Assembly (NCBI RefSeq): GCF_028640845.1 | Contig: NC_080546.1 | Span: 20,243,020-20,307,019, forward strand | Length of the DNA stretch: 64,000 bases | From: Ahaetulla prasina | Taxonomy: Eukaryota; Chordata; Lepidosauria; Squamata; Colubridae | Direction of reading: 5' to 3' | Shown: piece by piece, positions 9,967 through 20,086 of the stretch | How positions within the stretch are numbered: position 1 is the first letter of the stretch | Layout: each line of letters begins with the position of its first letter | The notes under the pieces: generated by a model | What the model was told of the DNA's origin: nothing | What the model saw: only the letters and a program-made list of their open reading frames with translations | Databases searched by the model: none | Program-made: the position numbers and the translations under genes

Positions 9967-10414
9967 CCGTGATGGCAAACCTATGGCACATGTGCCACAG
10001 ATGGCACATGGAGCCATATCTGTGGACACGTGAGTATTGCCCTAGCTCAGCTTCAGCGGGCATGCGCGCACTGGCCAGCTGATTTTCAGGCTGTCTGGGC
10101 CCCCACCGGAAGTTGGGAAATGGGCCATTTCTGGCCTCCAGAGGGCCTCGAGGGGGTGGGGGAGGCTGTTTTTGTCCTTCCCAGGCTTCAAGAAAGCTTC
10201 TGGAACCTGGGGAGGGCAAAAAAACGGGCCTACCAGGCCCACCAGTAACCTTTTTGCCATTGTGTGCCAAAAGCGGGGAGAGTGGGGGGGGGTCACATGC
10301 ACATGTGTCTGGGTGCGGAAGGGCATTGAATTACGGGTGTGGGCATGCATGTGCGCGACCCCATGTGTTCCCCCCACTTTTGGCACATGACGGCAAAAAG
10401 GTTAGCCATCACTG
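9967..10414. mobile_element. 448-bp hAT-like non-autonomous transposon
   Basis: Terminal repeats are CCGTGATGGCAAACCT at the left and AGGTTAGCCATCACTG at the right, giving the usual CAGTGATGG-type hAT end. An exact 8-bp target duplication TTCTAGAC flanks it at 9959-9966 and 10415-10422. The interior is GC-rich and contains no transposase. Open frames across it are incidental. Confidence 0.9.
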
Positions 10415-10422
10415 TTCTAGAC

Positions 10423-12004
10423 GGAAATAAGCATGTTGAAACTCAATGTGTTCTCACCTCTCTTCCCTTTTCTTCTCCTGTAAGTACACAGAATCTGCAT
10501 ATTGCTCTTTTTAATGTTCTAACTTTACATAATCTTGTTTGATACAAAAAACATAATTATCCTGAAGACAGTACAAACAAACTCCATTTTGTCCCTTTAT
10601 GTGTGAAAATCCATACATTTTCTTAAACAAATAAATAAATTATGATATGGCACGGTGTCCAGAACGGTGATGCAGGGAAGGGAAGATAAAGTAACAATTA
10701 TGTATCTGAGTTTCCCAGCCTGATAACACCATTTATTTAGTCCAAGGCATAAAATTACTAGCTATTTCTCTTCGTTTGCTGGTTGCTGCTGCTGCTATGC
10801 GTTTCTCTTGGCAAGCAGAAGTGATGGAAGGAAGGAAATGGCTTCTCTCAAATGTGCAGTGCCCAAAACAAGGAAAAGCTTCAATTCCTAAACTGAAGTT
10901 TCAAGCTGAGAGTTTCACCAATGTGGTGATATAGAACCCCATCTTCATATTCAGGTTTTGCATTTGTTGGGAAAATGTAAAACAGAACAGAGAAATTTAA
11001 GAGAACAAAAGGGGGGGGGGAAAGAGATTAATCTCCTAAAGAGCAACTACTAATTGTATTACTGCAAATATACTAAAGCATTTTGAACAATAATTTAGAA
11101 TATCATCAACTTGATATCATCATCAAAAATATGAAGTTAACTAAATTAAGGAAAGACAATGTTAATAAATTAGCTATATGTACATACTGAATGTTCATAT
11201 GTTGTATTGTCACTCAGGATCAATGTTTTGTAAAGTTAACTCTTTTTAATGTTTATTTTAGTTTCCTGATTTTTTTTATTCTCAAAACCCATCTTTAAAA
11301 ATAAATAGAAGTGGAGATTGAAATATATAGCGTGATAAGCGTATCAGTGGCACTGGGCATAATAGTTTCCTTAGAGCTTTTATACAGAATCATGGAGATT
11401 ATTGTGCTGCAAGGCAATTGGAAATTAAAGATTTAAAGCAAAGATTAAATCAAGAAAGAAGGGATTTCCAACAGATCTAGGCAGATGTTATAAGGATTTA
11501 GGCTATTTTCAGCAAAAGAGGAAGTCAAGTAGCTAGAAGTAGAGCTGAAGATATATAAATATATAACCATATTTAGTTTGGGTGAGTGATGAGAAATATT
11601 CAAATATGTTAAAGTAAAAACTGAAGCTGTAGATTCATGGAAATTTCTAGAAAAATAATCCTTTTAGCAATATGTTAGAAAGTTAAAGAAGTTATTTTTA
11701 TACTATAAATTTTTTGGTTTAAATTGTTATTGACTCCTGTCTAGGATTTATGCAAACTACGTTTCTGATTTCTTCTTTGCCATTTATCAGAGTTTTGTTC
11801 AGTCTGAATGTTTAAGCAAATTGACCTAATTTACACTTTTACCCTAATAGGTAAGAATTCATTTATATTTCAGATTGGGCTGTTTATTTAGACAAAAGAT
11901 ATATTACAGGAGGAAAGCAAGCCAACAGGAACAGGTTGGGTGGAAAATGTTCTAAAATGGTTATTTTAAAAATGAAATACAACAAAAGTCTACAAACCTA
12001 TATG
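10423..12004. other. Unassigned AT-rich sequence (about 1.6 kb)
   Basis: No gene, RNA or recognisable repeat apart from short homopolymers (G8 near 11,013). This may be unique host sequence or very old repeats. Confidence 0.35.
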
Positions 12005-12235
12005 TCTTCTCTGAATTGAGTTCTGCTGAATTCAGTGGAATCCCTCTCTGTGGCAGCCCCTCAAACATTGTCACACTGCTATCTTGTCTCCCCTGGTCCT
12101 TCTCTTCACTAGACTAGCCAGGCCCAGTTCCTGCAACTGTTCTTCATATGTTTTAGCCTTAAGTCTCCTAATGATCTTGGTTGCTCTTCGCTGCACTCTT
12201 TCTAGAATCTTTAAAATATCTAAATAAATAAAAAA
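12005..12235 (-). mobile_element. CR1 LINE fragment
   Basis: It contains GGCAGCCCCTCAAACATTG, CTATCTTGTCTCCCCTGGTC and later GATCTTGGTTGCTCTTCG, the antisense of the CR1 ORF2 C-terminal and 3' region also seen at 52.3 and 63.9 kb. Stops are present in the coding sense, and the last conserved 3' part is missing. Confidence 0.7.
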
Positions 12236-13154
12236 CCCTGCACTTGTTTCCTTACACTTCTCATGATTTCTTTGCAGGTATACTGACCGCTATTCAAGAA
12301 TGAACTAAGCTGTCCATTTCAGACTGAGTTTACTGAATTGTTCCTATTATGCTTGAGGGAACTTTAGGAACAATCATCTTGAGATTTTACCCTCTTCTCT
12401 TCTAAAGAATAAAATATTCTTCTGTCAAACATTTTTTTTTTTTTACCAATGTATAGTTTTATGAGATGAAGTTTCACAAGTAAAATAATATCCCTAATAC
12501 CTGGGCAGTGTCTTTTTTTAGCAACTGTCACTTTCTCAAGGCCCGCCTATCTGAGAATCAGATCGGGAAAATTTATTGCATTACAGTTCCGTGACTCTTA
12601 GTTCTACTGATAATAGTTTCATCAGCCATAAAGGTTCATTAAGGAATTCACCTCTTCATTAAACGTGGCTGCTTCCTATTAAATGAACTGTTAAGTTTCT
12701 TCCTAGAATTATTTTCGTTTCATTGGCCAAATGCTTCTTCATGGAGATTTTCTATTTGATTTGCTGGTATTCGTATTTAAATGAAATAGTGCAAGTAGTG
12801 ATTTCTCTGTCACAACCATATCTCCCTGGGATCTACCATCTAGTTATTAATCAAGCTTAACCCTGTCTATTTTCTCAAGATCAGCCAAGATCAGCTAGGT
12901 GCTGCCACCTAGCTAGACTGCTGTTTTATGTACATTTGGTCTGTTTAAATTTAAGCAATAGGGACTTTGAAGGCCCTGAATCACTATCAGGTCAGTGGCA
13001 TCTTCTTGCATTACACTAGGGAGAATTACATGTGCTGCCTCAAAGACAGGGCGCCACTAAACAATATTGCATAATGCAGTAATGCAAAATGATATAATTT
13101 AGAGTGGTATTTGCAAACTTCTAGCTTGTAACTTTGAAGCGGTGTCTAGCATAA
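12236..13154. other. Unassigned sequence with one small hairpin
   Basis: No gene recognised. A 9-bp perfect stem, AGCTAGGTG with CACCTAGCT and loop CTGC, is at 12,893-12,914. A T12 run lies near 12,430. Confidence 0.35.
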
Positions 13155-13357
13155 CTAGGTTAGGGACCCAAAGGTGCTTTTTCAGGAGGCAACTGGACTT
13201 TCTTGGTTTTTTTTTTTCTTTTGAAGATGTTTCGCTTCTCATCCAAGAAGTTTCTTCGGCCCTGACAGGATAGTGGGGAATGGAAGGGGAGATCCTGTCA
13301 GAGCTGAAGAAGCTTCTTGGATGAGACACGAAACATCTTCAAAAGAAAGCAAAGCTG
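13155..13357. mobile_element. Asymmetric foldback repeat, copy 2
   Basis: It starts with the short arm (CCCAAAGGTGCTTTTTCAGG). The minus-strand hairpin module is at about 13,222-13,257, the central GGGGAATGGAAGG section follows, and the plus-strand module CTGAAGAAGCTTCTTGGATG is at 13,303. The right arm is cut off at about 13,357, where a hAT foldback fragment begins. Confidence 0.7.
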
Positions 13358-13425
13358 GCTGAGGAACTCTGGGAGTTGAAGTCCACAAGTCTTAAAGTCT
13401 CCAAGGTTGGAGACCCCTGCCCTAT
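13358..13425. mobile_element. Half copy of a palindromic hAT-like MITE
   Basis: CTGGCTGAGGAACTCTGGGA followed by GTTGAAGTCCACAAGTCTTA and GGTTGGAGACCCCTG equals the right half of the palindromic elements at 23,586 and 49,923. The left half is missing. Confidence 0.7.
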
Positions 13426-14127
13426 ATGCATGCAGTTTTGTCCCCTGATGGTTTTGCCATAGTAATAACTTTGGCACAGCATGTGGTCAAGTCTGACGGT
13501 TAATCATTGTTATATATTTATATATTGTGGTATAGATAACATCTGGGTTTTCGCTCTATGGGCATAATACAGAGCAGATAAGATTAAAACAGAGCTGTGG
13601 AATAAGGATGAGGGCTCCAAAATAAAGCTAATGGTACCAAAAAAATATTTAAGCATTATAGATGCTTATGAGTTGCATATAAAAGATTGGTTAAATAAAG
13701 CTGGAAAGCTAAAAGTAAAACTATTACCCAAGGCTCTAAAACATGACAATAGTAAAGATATATAAAAAAATAGATCTTGCTTTCATCTTTTTATGTAGAT
13801 CGGTTCCTCCTTCGGACATTATCTCAACACTTTTTTAATATTTTCTTCCTTCCTTCCTCCTTACTAGTGAAGGGATTTTTTATTTGCTTTTGAACAAAGT
13901 CTTTGCTAGATAACTTTTATTTCTTTTTGTTTTTTGGTAAATTTCTGCTTTCTGGGCAAAGAGTACATCCTATGGGAATTGAGCGATTAAAGTTTCTTCC
14001 CATATGAAGTAGTTCTCTCTGCTCTTCATGGAGGACAAGACTCTGTGTTATTTTTAAATCAAAAGTGTGTGCAGTTCCCTAGTTTACGAGATTTTGTGTT
14101 TTATATCTACAGTTATTTATTTATTTT
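13426..14127. other. Unassigned AT-rich sequence
   Basis: No gene recognised. It ends in (TA)n at about 14,128-14,144, where the Penelope-like element begins. Confidence 0.35.
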
Positions 14128-14144
14128 TATATATATATATATAT

Positions 14145-15452
14145 AACCCCCCCAAGCACATCCTAGATCTGACCAACCACTGCCTATCCAACACATACTT
14201 CATCTATAATGGACAAAAATACAAACAAATAGAAGGAGCACCCATGGGATCACCCCTCTCACCTGTCATTGCCAATCTCTACAAGGAACACTTTGAAACC
14301 CAAGCTCTAGAAAAATCTGATCACAAACCCAAACTCTGGCTCAGATATGTAGACGACACCTTCATAATCTGGCCACACGGGAAAGAAAAACTTGACAACT
14401 TCCTCACACACCTCAATAGCCTACACCCCAAAATACAGTTCACCATGGAAACAGAAGTTAATAACCAACTTCCCTTCCTGGATGTCTTAGTCTACAGAAA
14501 ACCCAATGGCTCCCTAGGACACACCATCTACCAGAAGAAAACACACACAAACCGCTATCTGCACGCACTCTCACACCACCACCCAGCACAGATCAACTCC
14601 GTAGCCAAGACACTCATCTCCAGAACAAAATGCTTAGCTGATGAACAACACCTAAAACCCGAACTAGACACTCTCACTAACGTACTAACATCCAATGGAT
14701 TCCAAACAAATAAGATTACCAAGCTAATCCAAAAAGAACCCCCCACTAAAATCCAAGACAGAGAACAAGAAAACGGCACAGCCCTCCTCCCCTATATAAA
14801 AGGCACCACAGACAGAATCAGCAAGATCCTCCACAAACACAACATCAAGACAGCATTCTGCACAAACAGAAAAATATCCACCATCCTAAGAAACCCCAAA
14901 GACAAAATTGAGTTAGAAAATCAAGGAGTATATGAAATCCCATGCACCGCCTGCCCCACCACATACATTGGACAAACCAACAGAAGAATAAGTGCACGCA
15001 TTGAAGAACACAAGAACTCATTCAAAAAAGAGGAACCAACTTCTTCCCTGGTCCAACACTTTAAAGTCACAGGACATGATATTGACTTTAAAAAGACCAG
15101 ACCTACCGCCAAAACTGAACACTTTAACAACAGAATAATCAGAGAAGCCATTGAGATAGAAAGACGCCCACACAGCATGAACAAACGAGATGACACCTCC
15201 CGCCTACCAGCCATTTGGAAACCCGCCCTTATTGACAAACGAGTCCCTAACACGAGGAATGACACCAGACCCACACTCACGAGGTCCACACAGGATGTCA
15301 CCACCGCACATCCACCCAGAAAGCAGACCCAAACCCACACTGATCATGAAGCACGACCAAGGACCAGAAGCCAGACCGCAGCTGCAACATTAGCCATTTC
15401 AAACCCTCCAATCCATTCATGCAGCAGACTGACACCCACTATGAAGATGTAG
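14145..15452 (+). CDS. Penelope-like element protein: RT plus GIY-YIG endonuclease, 5'-truncated
   Basis: About 435 residues of uninterrupted frame. The true element starts at about 14,145; the residues encoded upstream from 14,067 are a chance extension through AT-rich DNA. RT motif B reads EGAPMGSPLSP (about 14,235-14,267), motif C YVDD is at 14,346-14,357, and LPFLDVLV follows. The C-terminal third holds a GIY-YIG nuclease: GVYEIPC with TYIGQTNRR about ten residues on (14,925-14,985), then RIEEHK. This order is diagnostic of Penelope-like elements, which prime reverse transcription at a nick made by their own endonuclease. The fingers part of RT and the whole N-terminal region are missing, so this copy is inactive despite the open frame. 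No ATG belongs to it. Codon use is A/C-rich compared with flanking DNA. The frame has resisted decay, so the insertion is probably young. Confidence 0.92.
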   Translation, partial: NPPKHILDLTNHCLSNTYFIYNGQKYKQIEGAPMGSPLSPVIANLYKEHFETQALEKSDHKPKLWLRYVDDTFIIWPHGKEKLDNFLTHLNSLHPKIQFTMETEVNNQLPFLDVLVYRKPNGSLGHTIYQKKTHTNRYLHALSHHHPAQINSVAKTLISRTKCLADEQHLKPELDTLTNVLTSNGFQTNKITKLIQKEPPTKIQDREQENGTALLPYIKGTTDRISKILHKHNIKTAFCTNRKISTILRNPKDKIELENQGVYEIPCTACPTTYIGQTNRRISARIEEHKNSFKKEEPTSSLVQHFKVTGHDIDFKKTRPTAKTEHFNNRIIREAIEIERRPHSMNKRDDTSRLPAIWKPALIDKRVPNTRNDTRPTLTRSTQDVTTAHPPRKQTQTHTDHEARPRTRSQTAAATLAISNPPIHSCSRLTPTMKM

Positions 15453-15549
15453 CACGACCACAAAGCCAAACAACAGCTATGCAGCTCACCAGCTCAAATC
15501 CCCCTGCAGCACAGACTAGACTGAGCACAACCAAGCCCCAACCAACACA

Positions 15550-15655
15550 GGACACACCCCCATCCAATCAGAGCACAGAAAACCCCATCCAATCAGAGCA
15601 CAGCCAAGCTCCCACCCAATCAGTTCAAACCCCACTAGCAGTTAAAAGGAAGAAA
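15550..15655 (+). promoter_or_regulatory. CCAAT cluster and TATA-like site in PLE tail
   Basis: Three CCAATCAG motifs occur within about 60 bases (about 15,564-15,622), two of them inside a repeated CCCCATCCAATCAGAGCACA. TTAAAAGG follows about 25 bases later. The order CCAAT then TATA-like resembles a pol II promoter. PLE terminal repeats (pLTRs) normally carry the promoter, so this may be pLTR sequence. Activity is not shown. Confidence 0.45.
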
Positions 15656-15696
15656 CAGCTGCGATCACACATTGCTCCCAGAAGCACGGCTGAAGC

Positions 15697-15730
15697 CTGA
15701 AGATGACGAATGAGACTTCGTCGAAACGTC
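15697..15730 (+). ncRNA. Hammerhead-like hairpin module in PLE 3' end
   Basis: The sequence reads CTGAAGA (fits the hammerhead CUGANGA box), T, a 6-bp stem GACGAA with TTCGTC around loop TGAGAC, then GAAAC and GTC, the preferred cleavage triplet. The bases before the box (GC at 15,695-15,696) can pair with GC after the triplet. One extra base sits between box and stem compared with the canonical ribozyme, and there is no room for a normal stem III, so cleavage would need a dimer or may not occur. PLEs are known to carry hammerhead motifs. Confidence 0.5.
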
Positions 15731-15796
15731 GCCAAGACACTTCCAATTTTACACGGGAGAAAACCCGAACAACCAAAGACCTATAAAACCTCAGAA

Positions 15797-15798
<2 letters not shown>

Positions 15799-15888
<90 letters not shown>
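15799..15888. repeat. (TA)n(CA)n microsatellite
   Basis: About 28 TA units run into about 16 CA units. It directly abuts the PLE end. A shorter (TA)n sits at the other end of the PLE (14,128-14,144), consistent with insertion into a TA array. Confidence 0.95.
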
Positions 15889-15893
<5 letters not shown>

Positions 15894-16113
15894 GCACATA
15901 GTAGGGAAACATGAACAGAGCAATAAATATAGTATGAAAATATTCACCAAACGGTTATGTCCAACAAAACTGTGTGACAAAAATATTGCTATAATATAAT
16001 TATATTAGTAGGATCTTTAGACATGGGCACCTTAGTAATCTTCTTCACCATCCGATTATGGCCTTGGATTTTAACTTCAACGTGTGATTTCTACAACTTG
16101 ACTTACCACATTT
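15889..16113. other. Unassigned sequence
   Basis: Nothing recognised. Confidence 0.35.
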
Positions 16114-16618
16114 TGTCAGATATGAACATTATAGACCGGAATAGGCAACAGATCAGCCAATTTTTTTTTTATTATTTGCATTTATATCCCGCCCTTCTCC
16201 GAAGACTCAGGCCGGCTTACACTATGTTAGCAATAGTCTTCATCCTATTTGTATATCTATATACAAATGCGGACTGTTTGGATAGACATGGTAGCAGGTC
16301 AGCCAATGGGAACTGTTTGGAAACTGAAACATAATATTTCTTTGTATGGGGCCGTAAGAGACAGTTTGGAGTCTGGGTGTGGCTTAGACTTAGATTGAAC
16401 TGTAAGAGTTGGTTTGGCCTCTGTAATGGGAGCCTCTGTACAATATGGACCCTCTGTATCTCTACTCTGTAATAACTTGCTTCTATGTATATTGCTTCTG
16501 TGTTCCTGATATTGTAAGCTGGATTCTGCTGTATGGTATTGTATATAAAGAAGTTTCTTATATAATTTGAATCCTGCTAAATTGTCTGAGTGTGTGTGCT
16601 GCAATAAACTCTGAGACA
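16114..16618 (+). mobile_element. Solo LTR (family A), copy 2, interrupted
   Basis: It begins TGTCAGATATG and shares GTCAGCCAATGGGAACTGTT, a TATAAAG site (16,542) and a CTGTGTGTGCTG-like 3' segment with the 360-bp LTR at 3,171. An L2/SINE tail fragment (16,160-16,262) interrupts it after GATCAGCCAA. The right end is GAGACA or just before it; CATTT occurs on both sides (16,109-16,113 and about 16,617-16,621) but overlaps the expected CA end, so the target duplication is ambiguous. Confidence 0.75.
16160..16262 (-). mobile_element. L2-type LINE/SINE 3' tail inserted in the LTR
   Basis: A poly-T run is followed by ATATCCCGCCCTTCTCCGAA, the antisense of the TTCGGAGAAGGGCGG...TATAAAT tail seen at 21,220 and 40,480. 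About 100 bp, severely 5'-truncated. Confidence 0.7.
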
Positions 16619-17280
16619 TTTCATGAATTTTAAAATTGTCAATACTTTTTTGAATACCTTGCTTCTTCAAAACCCAATTTCTCTTTCCATAGATGGAAAC
16701 AGAAATAGCATTGTTTGCACAATTCTGATCTTTTTAGATATATCATGGAATCTGAATAGATTTTTCAAGATCTCCATGGCTGTTCCAGTTTGTGACTTGT
16801 TTCTGGACAAGTTTTTTCCTTTATTGTAGATGGAGGATTCTAAAAGGCAGAAATTATCCACCACTTCCATACCTTTATTATCAATGCAAAGGCTGATTGT
16901 CACTATTCTTTGTATTTAATCTGCATCCCATTTTAGCCCTGTTGATGAACTAAAGCAGAATCAATACAGAAAATGCTACAAAATGACTCAGACACAGACA
17001 AAAAGGAAGCTTGTTAGTTAGAAAACAAAGGGAAGTCTTATTGTACTGTTTGGAACATTGCAAACATCTGTGGCTTCATTTGTATTATACAAACATTTGT
17101 ATTATACGTGTGATATAAGGTGGAACACTATATAAAGTTTATGCTGCATGGTTTCATATTACCTTATTAAGACATTTGCTTTTGACATAAGAATAGGCAT
17201 GTTTCCATTCTATTGAGATAAAGCCTATTACATAAATCCATATCCTTTATGTAGAATAAAAAAAAAAGAAAACCAACCAA
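16619..17280. other. Unassigned sequence
   Basis: No gene or recognised repeat. Confidence 0.35.
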
Positions 17281-17510
17281 GGAGAAAACTAACCTAGAAC
17301 GAAGGAAAAATTTCCTGCCAGTTAGAACAATTAATCAGTGGAACAACTTGCCTCCAGAAGTTGTGAATTCTCCAACACTGGAAGTTTTTAAGAAGATGTT
17401 GGATAACCATTTGTCTGAAATGGTGTAGGGTTTCCTGCCTAAGCAGGGGGTTGGACTAGAAGATCTCCAAGGTCCTTTCCAACTGTTATTCTGAATCATA
17501 CATCCCAATT
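17281..17510 (+). mobile_element. CR1 LINE 3' end
   Basis: Sense-strand CR1: GGAAAAATTTCCTGCCAGTT, AATCAGTGGAACAACTTGCC, then GGTTGGACTAGAAGATCTCC and AAGGTCCTTTCCAACTGTTA. These encode the C-terminus of CR1 ORF2 (the W/N-LP-VV-SPTLEVFK-LDNHLSEM-type ending) and the short 3' UTR. 5'-truncated. Confidence 0.8.
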
Positions 17511-18950
17511 TATTTCTCACTTGATGGAATAAGGGGTACCTTTCTTGCCTGTTGCCAGATCTTATATCTGTAACAACCATGAAATCTATCACCTAATGCA
17601 TATAACTGTGATCAGTAACCAGATGGGTCTCCTTTAAGAACAGTGGATCAGCTTTTCATTGATTAATTAGAAGGAAAACATAATTGACATTCCGCTCTAG
17701 TAAATAGAACAATAGGTGTGAGCTTCTTGTTCAAATGCAGATTTCCTTTTTGTTGAATTGAGCTGAACCCCCAAACCCCCTCCCTAAATCACTGTATTGC
17801 CCATGATAATTTTTATTGATGCTTAGGTGGTTGAATTTCTCCTCATAATATTTTTGGTCTACCCTAAGAAGGTAATTCTATAAAGAACAGAGCAGTTGAA
17901 AAGTTAAAAGTAGGAGATTGTAATGATTCTCCATAATTTATATTCTTCCCTTTTTCTCTTTTCTGTTTGTAATTCAATACTAATCATAGCTATGATAAAA
18001 AAATAATCATTACAGGATGTAATGAAATAAACACTTCCAGTGAAAGACTCTTTGTCCGTCTTTCCAATTTCAGAGGGCACAAATATATCTTTCTGTTTCT
18101 TTTTTTAAGAAATAGAAATTAGATTGTTACTAACCTGAAAAGAAAAAAAATGATGCTATCAAAGAAGCTTTAAAAAAAGATTCTGTGATTTGAATTATAT
18201 AAAAGTCTGAATGGGCAGAAATCATCAAAGAATATATAATGGGCTGCATTATTTCACCTTCAATAGAGTCTCTAAATGTTAGTTGGTTCTTTGTATGTTT
18301 CATATTAGTTATCTTGACACAGCATCATTTCCTTTATTACGTTGCCAACTTCTAAAGCCTACAATGTTATATTATCCCAAAACTTTTTGTGCAATCCAAA
18401 GTCTACCACGAATTTTTCATAGGCTACATTTAAAATGTTTAGGATTGGATAAGAGAGGTGGAAAAAAATTGGATAGGTATATTCTTGAGTCAAATAAATA
18501 TTGGATAAATTTCATTTCATCATTTCATCTCAGGACAAAAGTTGAGCAAAGTTTCTTTAGCATAAATTCAGTTCCAGGATCTTTAAAATTCTTTTTAGAT
18601 AACCCTTCATTTTCAAGTATTTTACAGAAAACATTGAATGCTATAAATAATTGTAGTATTAAAAAATAATGCAGAAAGTTGTCTTAGCTATGAAATTCAA
18701 TCATTGATTAACTTACCTTGGCATTGTCTTTTCCAGAATATTAGGCATAGGTCTTTCTACTTGCAATCTGAAAATCATGCTATTTCATACATACAGGCAC
18801 AACTTAATGTAGCACATATTTATGCACTGCCCACTTTACTGTGTGGCAAGTTTTCTTCCTGACATCTTACAGCTTATCACAAGGTATATTTCAGTGTTGG
18901 GAAACCTCATGTCCAGAGGAGGTTTAGGAGTTCATAGCCTTGATGGCAGT
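17511..18950. other. Unassigned AT-rich sequence with one orphan ORF
   Basis: No repeat recognised. An open frame of 128 codons at 18,283-18,669 (+) encodes a protein starting MVLCMFHISYLDTASF that resembles nothing I know. It lacks a clear Kozak context and its composition follows the AT-rich DNA, so it may be chance or a degraded repeat. Confidence 0.3.
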
Positions 18951-19372
18951 TGTGACAATTTCAGAGTATGGATATTCATAGCCCGGAATAGATCAGCCAA
19001 TGGGGACTGTTTAGATAGACATGGCAATAGGTCAGCCATTGGGGCCTGGCTGGAATAGGACATGGTAACAAGGTCAGCCATAGCAACTAAGTCAGCCAAT
19101 AAGGACTGTTTGAGGGCTGGAACAGCTTGGAGCCTGGGCATGGCTTAGGTTAACTGATACGTATAAATATAAGTTGTGTGCTCCTATTATTGTCCTTCCT
19201 TCTGTTAACTGTGCTTCTGTGATTATGCTTCTTATTCTGAGAACTGCTCTTGGTATTGTATATATGTGTCATGTGTTATTATGTATATAAAAAAGTTTCT
19301 TATTTAATGAATCCTGCTGCATCAGTTATCTGTGTGTGCTTTCTGGATATGATTTCTGCAACAAACTCTGAC
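18951..19372 (+). mobile_element. Solo LTR (family A), copy 3
   Basis: It starts TGTGACAATTTCAG and ends AACTCTGACA. It shares GTCAGCCAATAAGGACTGTT, TATAAATATAAG (about 19,163) and a TTATCTGTGTGTGCTTTCTG segment with the copy at 3,171. GTCAGCC-type units are repeated four times in the 5' part, as in the other copies, so LTR length differs by repeat number. No convincing target duplication. Confidence 0.75.
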
Positions 19373-19401
19373 AGAAAGATGTAAGGGTTATACCTTCACT
19401 C

Positions 19402-19608
19402 CAGGGGTAAAATGTACTTACCATCGCTACCAGATCTGAAATGTGAACAGCTCGTGCCCGCCTCTTCTGCGCATGCACAGAACCTTCTGCGCATGCACAG
19501 AGGGTCAAAAACGGGACATGATGACATCCCGGTGGGTGGGCAGAGCCTCCTGCCACCAGCACTACCAACTTGCATGAGCTGGATAGATCTGGCTGGATTT
19601 CACCACTG
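19402..19608. mobile_element. 207-bp hAT-like MITE
   Basis: The ends are CAGGGGTAAAATG and GGATTTCACCACTG. An exact 8-bp duplication CTTCACTC lies at 19,394-19,401 and 19,609-19,616. It contains a direct repeat of CTTCTGCGCATGCACAG. Confidence 0.9.
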
Positions 19609-19744
19609 CTTCACTCTTGGTCAGAGTGTCCTCTGAGTACCAGGGAGATCCTGCTGGGTCAATTGGGAGTATCCATGTGGTGAATCCTAACACTGAAACC
19701 ATACTGTTTGTATATAAACCATCATATAATTTGATTTCTTAAAT

Positions 19745-19851
19745 CAGGGCTATCAAACTTGTGGTCTGTAGGCCATGCCCACACCCGGTTTAGCAAAAGT
19801 TGTGATACATCACATGACAACCCCCATGACGACGTGAGTTTTATGCTCCTG
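19745..19851. mobile_element. hAT-like MITE (short, diverged)
   Basis: CAGGGCTATCAAACTTG at the left and a GACGTGAGTTTTATGCTCCTG right end match the element at 48,587. Flanks TCTTAAAT and GCATAAAT agree at six of eight bases, so the insertion is old. Confidence 0.6.
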
Positions 19852-20086
19852 GCATAAATGATAAATGCTGGGCAGAAGAGATTATCTCTGAAGAGTTAGA
19901 ACTGCAACTTCCGAGCTGGTTACATAAACATTACTAGAGAGACAGGTGGATGCCAAGGATGAGATATTGGGAGTATATACAGTTGGCTGGTTCATCAATT
20001 GCAGCCTCTTCTAGTTTGATTCCCTGATAATAGTTATTCTTGCTCTCATCACCTCTTCAATCTATTTTACATAGCATTTGAAGATT

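Larger units (their letters stand above)
15453..15798 (+). mobile_element. Penelope-like element 3' region
   Basis: Non-coding tail of the PLE. It contains an imperfect duplication (GATCATGAAGCACGACCAAG-like block at about 15,343, echoed by GAAGATGTAGCACGACCACA at about 15,440), a CCAAT cluster, a hammerhead-like hairpin, and a terminal segment with GACCTATAAAACC before the (TA)n array. Frames rich in P/T/S/Q here are low-complexity translations. Confidence 0.75.

Noticed and set aside
10042..10430. Several overlapping 70-114-codon frames
   Set aside because: All lie within the GC-rich hAT element with exact target duplications; none encodes a transposase motif.
14067..14144. N-terminal extension of the PLE frame (MCSSLVYEILCF...)
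   Set aside because: AT-rich flank read through the (TA)n run; PLE similarity starts at about 14,145.
14555..15340. Antisense frames of 74 and 139 codons
   Set aside because: Shadows of the PLE coding strand with no domain of their own.
15190..15700. P/T/S/Q-rich frames in the PLE tail
   Set aside because: Low-complexity, overlap the regulatory-looking region, and are in frames different from the RT.
18283..18669. 128-codon frame as a possible novel gene
   Set aside because: No recognisable motif, no splice or promoter context, AT-driven composition. Kept only as a note.
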